From NCBI RefSeq assembly GCF_040436345.1, contig NC_133230.1, positions 28,702,551-28,766,550 on the forward strand: a stretch of 64,000 nucleotides of DNA, in the 5' to 3' direction. Source of the DNA: Pagrus major. Taxonomy: Eukaryota; Chordata; Actinopteri; Spariformes; Sparidae. A program made the position numbers and the translations under genes. The notes below the pieces were generated by a model. It was not told where the DNA came from, ran no database searches, and saw only the letters and a list, made by a program, of their open reading frames with translations. Shown in pieces: positions 38,427 to 64,000 of the stretch (positions are counted from its first letter, which is position 1; each line of letters begins with the position of its first letter).

Positions 38427-38690
38427 GTGCAGAGTTTGCATGTTCTCCCCGTGTTTGAGTGGGTTCTCTCCGGGTACTTTGGCTTCCTCCCACAATCCAA
38501 AGACATGCAAAGTTAGGTTAATCAGTTACTCTAAATTGTTGTTTGTCCCTATATGTCAGCCCCGTGATGAACTGGCAACTTATCCGGGGTGTGCCCCGCT
38601 GTCACCCAATGTCAGCTGGGATCGGCTCCAGCCTGCCCGTGACCCTGAAAAGGATAAGTGGTTTCAGATAATGGATGGATGGATCATTTG
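38427..38690 (+). mobile_element. L2-clade (Maui-type) LINE 3' tail
   Basis: Text such as TGCATGTTCTCCCCGTG, GGGTTCTCTCCGGGTACTT, CTTCCTCCCACAATCCAAAG and CAGCTGGGATCGGCTCCAGC is a very common teleost LINE tail. It ends in the typical GGATGGATGG tail repeat. The encoded part matches the last residues after the reverse transcriptase. It is 5'-truncated and on +. The Maui name is from memory. Confidence 0.75.
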
Positions 38691-41290
38691 AAGAAAAAAA
38701 GTTATTTTCATCATTTAATAAAAAAATGTATTGATGCCAACCAAAGCTTTTCTCTGGAATCAGAATATAGTTACTTCACACTTTCACTGTAATTTATATA
38801 AAAAATAGGAAAGTTCAGTTTACTTGGGTTCTTCAGCTGTAAAATGCAGAGAAATAATTCTCCATTATCCAAATGAGTGACATGGTAACATAGTGTGATG
38901 TCACAAAGTCACAGAATTAAAGGCAAGCATTAAAGAAGAATTCAAGAAAGAATTACAACACTGAAGGAAAGGGAAAAAACAAAAAAGCGTAATCGGTCTC
39001 AGTGTTTTATACTTCACTCCACTATATATTTTAAATAGCAAATAGTTATTTGCTGCTATATCAGCAATCAAAACATCATATTTTTATTATTTAACTAAAT
39101 AAAAAAAATATTTTATTCTTGCATTTTCTTCAAACAAAATTGTAAATAAAAACCAAAAATTTGAAATCCATATTACAATCTAATTTTCCTACTCAGCAAG
39201 CAAAACACAAAGGAAAGGCAAAGCAGAGGTAGCAATAGCTGTGACTTGAATTTCCTGTGTAACTAAATGTATTATTGTAAAATCTAACCTCAAGGCTAAT
39301 CAAATTAACTTTGAATGTTGTCTGAAATCATTCTTTGAACTTTCAAGTCAGAATTGTATTATAGACATCTTGAATTATCATTTATACTAAACTAGAGAAC
39401 AAGAAGATATATAAAATGTAGGCATTGGCTAAATCCTCCGTACAACTGCAACAGGTCTCAGCTTTGGATTTCTCAAAATGTAGTGTTAATGGGACATTAG
39501 TAAGAGCCTGTTAGCCTGTTCATAATAGGTGCACAAAGAGTTTTGAGAGTAGTGTCATTGTGTGATTTCTTCTTTCTCAAGCGAATAACCTTAAGCTTGC
39601 CTGGCTATTTAGCTTACTAACAATAAAGTAGGGTAGCTATAATCAATACTTTTGTAATAACAATGGACCACATGATTACTTGTTTATATAATCATTCACA
39701 GTGATGAACCGAAATGAATTATAACTCAACTCTGCAGTTCTTCTCAGCTATGCAGGGTGTTCAAGTGTCCTTTAGCTAATTATTTCTGCTTTCTAGCCTG
39801 CAACTTTTGATGCACTCTCCCCGCTCTCAACATTGTTGTTTCTGGCCAGATTTAAACCCAGACTGCATGACTGACAAGTAGGTTATGTAAAAGTTAATGT
39901 TTACTCGTGGTCACATACAGACTTGCATTAAAAGCAGGCGGGCAGATCAAACCCGAAGTCCAAGGGTCAGGCAGGGAAATAGCCTGTGGCCTATATACTT
40001 CATGGCCGGATGGAGTGTCTGGATCAGAAATGACAGGAGAGTATAATATGGCAGGGAAAAGCAGAGTAAAGAAGCTGCTCTGTAGTGTAGTGGTACTGCA
40101 GCAGATAATTCTGTATTGCTAGCCAATTGTCCACAGGATAAAAAGGCTGTGGCTGTGGTAAATATAGTCTTTTTAATATCCTGTGAGCTCTGTGCACGCT
40201 TATCACTTCACCAGAATTACTGATGCATGGTCGATGGGTACTAAGTCAGGATGCCTTTAGTGGCTTCTGCGTGGTTTTAAGCATGCTGCAGAGCCCTACT
40301 GTCCTGCATAGAGCACAAACCATGCAAGATCGTAATGTTTCCAGTCAGGATGCCTTTAGTGGCTTCAATTCACACATCTCAATGCTGTCCTGTCAATAAA
40401 GCCATAAAGGCCAAAAACAAACAAACACGCAGGAAAAGTGGATCGGGGTGAATTTCCATTATCAGGATAATTGTGAACCGGGAAAATCGTCTATATCTTC
40501 AAATGAGTGACTTAAAAAGACCAATCCAGTATTGATTTCCTGTTTTATTTTCAATTGCCACAAGATGATCCTGTATCTTTCAGTTATTTCAAAATCCTGA
40601 GTCTGTCACCATAGAGACTAGGCTAGCCCATTGTATCCCCCACAAAAAAGTTAAGTCGGATGTGTGAAATTATGAAATCCAAACTACAGAACAATAGGAA
40701 GATGAGGTGCCCATTTCCTGGAGGAAGATGTCTGTCCACAAACCAACAGCTTCAATTGTCCACTCCAGCTCTGTTTGCTGAATGATTTGTTTCTCTTCAG
40801 AAAAAAGATAAAAAATATTTGAAAGATAATCAGATATCGTAAATCACAATTATTTTGGCCAGGATAATCATGACATAACATTTTCATATTGTCCCATCCC
40901 ATGGCACATGTCTGTCATTCACAGGAACTATTATCAAAAATAAACATTATTGATTTACTGTCAATGAATATCACCCAATGTATCATATATAAGCACATTA
41001 TGTATAGACCAAAAGTAGTAGTTACGAGTTACGACAGGGGTGGGGTTACACGTAGAGGTGACCTTACTCATACAAAGGTAACAATATCCACCTACCAGCC
41101 ACTCTAGGGCTTACTTAACAACACGGTTTATCTTGTCAAACAAAAGAGATTAACATTGAGTTGTGGTGGCTGCTGCTTGTTTTTTTCTACACAGCCTCCA
41201 TATCTGCCACCTAGATTTGGGTCACGTGAATTTAACGAGCTGATAATAAGTCCCAGCCTGTTACTGTTTGCCAAACTGGTATACTGCTGT
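38691..41290. other. Spacer between adh8 copies, mostly unrecognised
   Basis: AT-rich DNA without a gene. The only clear internal structure is a 23-bp exact direct repeat, GTCAGGATGCCTTTAGTGGC..., at 40245-40267 and 40344-40366, 99 bp apart. The short frames present have no recognisable domain. Confidence 0.5.
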
Positions 41291-41294
41291 GACA

Positions 41295-41300
41295 TATAAA
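41295..41300 (+). promoter_or_regulatory. adh8: TATA box of adh8 copy 2
   Basis: TATAAA 106 bp before the ATG at 41406; copy 1 has a TATA-like box at a similar distance. Transcription probably starts near 41325. Confidence 0.65.
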
Positions 41301-41405
41301 CCCAAAGTCCAGGATCTATTCTTGCTCCCACCATACTCCTGTCCTGAAGCTACACTCCTCTCCTAACTCCTCTGTCGCTTTGTTGTTCTCAGCTTTGCAG
41401 CAGAA

Positions 41406-45544
<4,139 letters not shown>

Positions 45545-45573
45545 GACCACTGTGATGCTTTTGTTGACCCCAA

Positions 45574-45579
45574 AATAAA
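45574..45579 (+). terminator. adh8: Poly(A) signal of adh8 copy 2
   Basis: AATAAA 30 nt after the stop codon at 45544. This gives a short 3' UTR; later ATTAAA/AATAAA motifs could be used as well. Confidence 0.5.
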
Positions 45580-45599
45580 TAATAGATCTACCAAATAAT

Positions 45600-47682
45600 G
45601 TGCAATATACATGACCTTGTACAATCAACACTGGACAGTGACTTATGTGTAACTTGTAATGTGAGAATTACATAGGCAAAAGCAAAACATATGGTGTAAA
45701 CAGAAAATCTCTCTGGCTTCCTTGTTTGTGTTCTGCTTTAAGTCTGTTGTATTTCATAGACAGAGCATTTACATGTCTAAAGCATTGTCTGTCATGCCTC
45801 TGAATGCTCTATCAAAAGGTGTTTAAACTCTCAGTCAAAGAGTTTTAGCTCAGATTTCCTCAAACCAGCTTAATTATATCAATGTTTGCTTAGCTTGGCA
45901 AAAGATGTTGAAAATACGGTTCATGATTGCTCTCTATTTCTGCGGAAACTAAGTGCAGCTCCAAGATGCAATTCTTTTTTTTTATCCAATTATCACAAGA
46001 GTATTATCATAACCTAGAGAATACAACAGCTGCATCCTTGTTTGGGTTTTTGTGTATAAATTGTACAAATGTGTGATTTAAAACTGCAATTGTTTCACTA
46101 TATGGATCAATGTCGATTGTCTACATATAAATTGTGTGCCCTTATGAACAGAAGAATTTGCTTCCTTTGGACTTTCAAAATGTGAATGGCAATTAAATAA
46201 GCGACATTATCTTTTCTTGGATACTTAATTATATTTGATTGCTTTATGTTGGTACCAGCAACTCTTCACATCCTTGGCAAGAATAAAGTTTCCTCTGATA
46301 AGGAGCTGGTCAGGAATCATCTTAGCCTCTTTAAACTGTCCTGGTGGGGAAAGCATACAGCATTTTGAAAGTATTAGAATAGCTCATTATTACTACTACC
46401 TATTTTAAACATTAAAGTGTGTTTAAAGGTCTTGGGGAGTACTACCGCAAATGTGAAAAAAGTATTATAAAGCCTTTTGTCACTCCACAAAATTGGATGT
46501 AATCTGATAAATTCCCTCAAGTGGTATCAAGTTGCATTGTGGGGAATGGAGTCGCCAGGTTTTGAAAAGTAGTCCACTGGTCTGGCATTGCATTCCTATG
46601 ACAATGATGGACTCATTATGGACAGTTTAAAAATAATGAAAATTGATAAAGCAGAAACAGAGATATCGTCTTTTTTCATGCATTCTTCTTCCCTTTCCAA
46701 AACCTGCCACCTACATTACCCACAATGCAATTTAGCCACTGGAGGCGATTGCACCTTCCTCTGGAGTAACACAAGGCTTTATAATACTATGTTTTTCATA
46801 TATGCTGTAGTACTCCCAAAGACCTGTAAACACATGTTAATGTGTTAAATTGGTGGAGTTATCATTTTTGTTTTTTTGTTTTTGTCTGTTTTTCATCTTT
46901 CTCAAAATGTATTGTATTCAGTTTTTGTCTAAAAAAAAAAACAATAAAAAAAATCAAAGCAACCTAGGCAGTTCTCAGCTTTCATAGAAGGTAGCCATGT
47001 AATTTTCTATAAATACCCCAAGTGATTATCCTAAATTTAAACTAGTTGAATAGTAGATAAACAGGCACCTACAGTATATAACATTTTTACAGGGGGTAAT
47101 AAAATAGAATTGAATGGAATAAAATGTTACTTCTGGAATAAATTAACTAAATTACTGTACGAAAAGTTATTGTATTTTTCCTTGAAACCTGTACTTAAAG
47201 GAATGTTATTGTCTGTTTTTCCTTTATGCTAACAACAAAAACAATTACTGTTTAAATAAAAATGCAACTAACATACTGAAAGCGCTAACCGAAAAATCTA
47301 ACTGAAGTAAAATTGAAATTGATATTGGGAAACAAACAAACTAATGAAAAATCCCAAACTATACCTCTTCTAAGGTCCTAACTCCTTTCATAAAGCTGTT
47401 AAATGAAATGGCACACCCATACATTTTTATTTAATAGAAACAAACTGCATAAATGGTATGTACCTTAGGTCTTCTATAATTTATTCTCTGTTTATTATTT
47501 CTCTTTTTATTTCCATATCTTCACCTCTGTTCAAAGATAGGAGGGGGGAAATGAGCTTTGTAGTAAGTCTAAAGTGTTTGGACAAGGCCTACCGCCCTCA
47601 CAGGCTAGGCCCCTTTGTGATTGGTCTAAACCACGATAAGCATTCTGCACTCTTACCTAACCCTGAGTGTGAGCGTCCGCTT

Positions 47683-47690
<8 letters not shown>
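45600..47690. other. Spacer between adh8 copy 2 and adh5
   Basis: About 2 kb of AT-rich DNA. Apart from the fold-back element at 46418-46834 nothing is recognised. No clear TATA box lies before adh5; the 47500-47690 stretch is moderately GC-richer and is the likely adh5 promoter and 5' UTR. Confidence 0.45.
46418..46834. mobile_element. Fold-back element, ~415 bp
   Basis: The left end TGTGTTTAAAGGTCTTGGGG and the reverse complement of the right end TGTGTTTACAGGTCTTTGGG match. Both arms then share GAGTACTAC, AGTATTATAAAGCC and, further in, GCATTGTGGG and CAGGTTTTG, so each arm is about 160 bp with gaps. The centre is about 90 bp. No coding content. Confidence 0.8.
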
Positions 47691-54662
<6,972 letters not shown>

Positions 54663-54709
54663 ATGCAGCACAGAAACCATGATCTCACTCCATGTGTACC
54701 CCACTCTGC

Positions 54710-54715
54710 AATAAA
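54710..54715 (+). terminator. adh5: Poly(A) signal of adh5
   Basis: AATAAATAAA begins 48 nt after the stop codon at 54662, giving a short 3' UTR. Confidence 0.7.
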
Positions 54716-54729
54716 TAAACTTTCAATAT

Positions 54730-57700
54730 CCTGTTCCAAGTCTGTTTTGTTTGAACAATGCACAGTAAGACACCTCTTTGATCAGTGTTCCCTGAAGGAA
54801 CAAGCATATACAGAGAGAACACTGAGTGAAGGGGAAAAAAGGACCAAAACAAGATTATTCTGAAATATTCTTTGATCTCGACTGAATGAATAATGAACTG
54901 GTACAACCACAAACAACCAAATGGTACAGTGGTGGAGGGTTTTTCAATTGACAAGGATTTTCAAATGGTTCTTTTACGTAATAGTTTGGACATGGCCAAA
55001 AAAGACATCGCAGAACATCCTTTGATTATTCTTCCTGTAGGATTTGATTTAATAATTTATCACTGTAAATGTAGGAGTCTCTCCGAGTTTCGGTGGTACA
55101 CTTTCACTTCCAAAATGTTGAGTCAAAGTGGAACTGACATGAGAGAATTACTCTAGCACCTTGAGCTGAGCTATACTAAACTTAGTCAAAGCATGAAACA
55201 GCCATGTTTCCTCAGGAGCTCAGTTCACGCTCTCCAGTTGAAACCCAGAATTCCAATAATTATTGTATTTTAAAATAATATCAAATGATGTCGATCAGTA
55301 ACCAATTCTTATCTAAACAGAGTATGCTGTGATCACTTTGTCATTAGACAAACAGCAATTAATGCAGAAGTCAATACTTGAGATGATGTAGAGTAAGAAT
55401 GCCTTCTGAAGGCAGTTTATTAAGTAAGTAAACTGCTTTCAGTTTGTATAGATAAGTCTATGCTCTGTAATTACATTACCCACTGTAAAACAGCAACTGT
55501 TGTTTTTAAACTTCAGTTTAGAATTGAGAAAAAGAATATAGTTTGGATTGAGCTGTTTCCCTGTTTTCAGTCTATAGCTTCATATTTACTGTAATGACAT
55601 ATGAGATCTGTCTTTTTGTATAACTGCAACCTGCATACCTGCAACATTATGACAGAAATCAAATTAACAAAAAATAATGACAAACACTTGGAGCAGTCTG
55701 ATCTGTATGTTAAGTATTAGCATAATTGTAAAAAGTACCCACAAGTCATAGATAAAAGTAAAGATATTGATTTATAATATTACTTCAATAAAAGTAAAAA
55801 TCACCTATATAATTAGTCCTTCGATAAAAGTCTTAAAGTATCTGATATTAAATGTACTTCAGTACATTTATTGCCAGAAAATTACCTCTGCTACTTATGA
55901 GAAGTACAAGTAAAAAAGTTTTTAAATTATACATATATTTACATGTACCTACATACTGTATACCATGGGCTGGCTGATTCTGGGCTAAGATTGTGATCCA
56001 ATATTAAACATTTTTCTGATTATAAGAATCAGTGTTCTTTTATTATATCCGATTGCTGATAAAACCAATTAATTTAAAAATGTACTATTTTAGCTCTGAT
56101 GCAGCTTGCAATCTACAAAGTAAAACTTAAACAAACTGCTCAAATTTCTACCATTATTCATTCACTATTCATTGCTATGGTGGTGTGGCATTTATAATGT
56201 CACACCAGTGTACCAACTACTTCAATTCTGCTGAATCAACATTTGGTATCAAAACAACTACCATCAGCTTTGATACATGGCATGATTTATCTTGAGTGAG
56301 TCACTGCAGACTAAATGCTAGTGAAGTAGTGAAATAAATATGCAGTTTTTTAGCAGAGTGTAAAAAGGCATTAAAGATGGTGAATTAACAACTTTTTGGA
56401 TTTAGATCAACAATCTATTCAAGGACAAACTCACCCACACAGAGCTACACAAGAGTCATTTATTACTCCATTAGAAGAAATACAAAGAGAAACTGTGATC
56501 CCATTAGTCCTCTGAAAATGTAGTAATAATGAATGTTGCTCACACCGGGAGAATCCCCACATCAAGGTAAAATGGTGACTGTCAAGATAAGGGGAAACAT
56601 CAGTGAACGTGCCTTAAGTTATCTGGCTAGATTTACACGTTAAGGCTTAATTTGCTACACCAGGGCTATTGGAAACATGAGAGATACACTGATAGAATAT
56701 TCCTCAAAGCAGGATTTACCAGCACTGGAGCGACTTTGTGCTCAATGTCGTTATTGTCATTCTGGATATCTATGTAGAAGCTCTGCTGTTGTGTCACGGT
56801 TCTCCTGGCAACTGTGGCTGACGTCATCTACTGGAAAATTGTGTGTGCACGAATGACAGCCACAATCAGAATATTACAGTTGAGTTACAGTGCTTCTACA
56901 CCTTTAACAGGTACATATGACAATACATCAATTACTTATTGAATATTTTCCTTTCAAAACCGGTGAATTTTGTTTATTTTTTTATTTTGCATCTTGTAAA
57001 GGGTTTGATGAAAAGATTAACACAGCTCTATTAAAAATGAAGCTACAATCAGGTGACAGTTAGCTTAACTTGGCCTTTCTTAGGATAAAGACAGCCTGCC
57101 TGGCTCAGCCTAAAGGTGACAAAACTCCCCTACAAGATATTTAAGGTCACTAACTAACCTATTAGATCTCATTTGCTAATCTATACAATGTGTAAATGTG
57201 ATGATTGTAGTTTAACAAGGGGTTATGTGCCAGATCATCTCTTTGCCACTTGAAAAAATATACTATTCGTTTCTCCACCTACTTTTTTGCACAGATTGAA
57301 CAAACATATAATGTGTAAATTACAGAGCTTTCAAGGTGCTAGTTTGCATTCTTTTTTGACTTTGGCACAGCCAGGCTAGCACTTTCCCACTGCTTCCAGT
57401 CTTTATGCTAGGCTAAGCTTACCATCTCCTGGTTGTAGCTACATGTTGAAGGGACAGATATGAGAGCAGTTTTTATCATCTGACCTAACTTCTCATCTAA
57501 GTATATTTTCTAAAACACCAAACTATTCCTTTAAATACATCTGTTAAACTCTGAAGAAATCCAACATGGCTGCCAGGGGAAGATTTTTGTTGGGTGAAAT
57601 CTAAACTTCAAGTTTTTCCGCCTTAAGCTTTAAAGGCAAATAAGGTTCAAGTTGCTGGTTGTTGAGGTCATGAGACTTGTTGACCCAGTTTCCTGGAACC

Positions 57701-58110
57701 CTCCTCTGTCTTAAGTATTGCTGATTCTTTTCAGTCCATCTCAGGGAAATTCATACGATTAAGTCAGCAGAGGCTGAGAGAAAAGAAGCAAAGCATGGGG
57801 TACTAGTTGGATTTGCCCTGAGCTCCACACACCACAGACAACAACTAGCTAGCCAGTAAAAACTCTGCCTGACATCATCCAGAGGTCAGATCATGCCTGC
57901 TGTCAAGCCCGAACACTAAACAAAACCAAAACCTAATAAATACTTTCATATTACTTTCAGAAGACACAGTTGTCACTAATAAAGCAATCCACGTTTGATA
58001 TAAGACACATTCAAGTACTTCCATTTAATCTGAGGACCCATATTTAATTCAAAGAACAATGAGAGCCACAGTTAAACTGAGCTCTAGGAGTGATGCCTCT
58101 TGTTTCAGGT
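54730..58110. other. Spacer between adh5 and metap1
   Basis: About 3.4 kb between the convergent genes. 57040-57535 is a dispersed fish repeat (CTTTATGCTAGGCTAAGCTT, CTCCTGGTTGTAGCTACATG, end AAACTATTCCTTTAA). On -, ATTAAA signals (TTTAAT on +, about 58023 and 58042) may end metap1 transcripts. The remainder shows nothing recognisable. Confidence 0.5.
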
Positions 58111-58117
58111 GTAGGTG

Positions 58118-58119
<2 letters not shown>

Positions 58120-58159
<40 letters not shown>

Positions 58160-58173
58160 TGTGTGTGTGTGTG
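58120..58173. repeat. (GT)n microsatellite in the metap1 3' UTR
   Basis: A 54-bp GT tract with one GGG interruption, 67 bp below the metap1 stop codon on +. In the metap1 transcript it would be a (CA)n run. Confidence 0.95.
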
Positions 58174-58240
58174 AAAGAGACCCAGAGGTGCTGGGTATCT
58201 GTGTCTGGAAAGTCCAGTCCTTGATGCATTCAGGTCCAGC

Positions 58241-63397
<5,157 letters not shown>

Positions 63398-64000
63398 CTG
63401 TGTGAAGGAAACAAAGACAGGCGACCGCCATCATTCACACGTCGATGCTCAGTGAAGCTGATGAGCTAACTCAAACGGGACCCTGCAAGGCAGCTGTCAG
63501 AAGTCTCTCAATTTTTAGACAAAGCATCAACTTGGGCCTGGATTTACATACTGTTGATTGATTTGGGTCAACAAGTGACAGTTGACAACAAGCCATCTGG
63601 TAGTGAGAAGGCAGTTCACCCCAAAATATTTTTTTTTTCTCACCTATACTGCTCTTTTCCATATATGACTGTTTAGGCCAAGTTTTGGAGGCATCTGCTT
63701 TAGAGATTTCTGCCTTCTCCTTAAAAAAAATGGAACTAGATGGAACTCTTTTGGTGCTTAAAAACAAACAAACAAATGCTTTTAAAAACTCAACAGGTTG
63801 CGCAAGGTGTCATGTAGGAACTATTTTCTTTCTATCAAACCGCAACCTTGAGCTGTATCACCACACAGAAGTAAGTACGCATCTGCTCATGGACGAGATG
63901 CTAGCTAACTTAGATAGCTAACGTTACGCGAAATCTGGATACATATTTTGAGGCAGAGCCACGTTAAGTTCTTCTGCATAGTTTCCCACTGTAGGGCTTG
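63398..64000. other. metap1 intron, no exon recognised
   Basis: Between the first exon seen and the window end no stretch on - matches the METAP1 linker or zinc fingers. GCTAACTTAGATAGCTAACG strings near 63900 are typical of fish repeats. Confidence 0.5.

Overview
This window is vertebrate nuclear DNA, almost certainly from a ray-finned (teleost) fish. Genes are split into many short exons with GT-AG introns. The alcohol dehydrogenase array has the fish layout: two class I-like copies of the adh8 type followed by one class III adh5. The background is full of teleost repeats: Penelope-like, Tc1, L1, an L2/Maui-type tail and many small fold-back elements. I found no prokaryotic or viral gene system.

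Layout. A complete 12-exon gene for the catalytic subunit of serine palmitoyltransferase (sptlc2 type, 569 aa) lies on + at 574-21153. A probable long 3' UTR and a gene-poor stretch follow to about 31.5 kb; these hold a Penelope reverse transcriptase fragment (25.4-25.85 kb) and an internally deleted L1 retrotransposon on - (27.6-30.5 kb). Three complete + strand nine-exon alcohol dehydrogenase genes come next: adh8 copy 1 (31637-36896, 378 aa), adh8 copy 2 (41406-45544, 379 aa) and adh5 (47693-54662, 376 aa). On -, converging on adh5, are the last seven exons of metap1 (58241-63397); its 5' exons lie beyond the window.

How the genes relate. The three ADHs are zinc medium-chain dehydrogenases with the same exon phases. 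The third has the class III Arg after the last structural-zinc Cys (glutathione-dependent formaldehyde dehydrogenase). The two upstream copies have Trp at this site, so they are probably alcohol/aldehyde enzymes. adh5 and metap1 are also convergent neighbours in human 4q23, so this edge is old synteny. sptlc2 (sphingolipid synthesis) and metap1 (N-terminal Met removal) are housekeeping genes and not part of an ADH pathway.

Most notable structure: a 45-bp perfect inverted repeat bracketing the sptlc2 promoter and exon 1; several near-perfect palindromes in introns; an exact 59-bp duplication on both sides of adh5 exon 7; an out-of-frame upstream ORF in adh5 that runs across intron 1; and an L1 copy in which the start of ORF1 is joined to ORF2 downstream of the endonuclease. 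Exon limits were placed by eye from splice sites, reading phase and remembered family proteins; no alignment was run.
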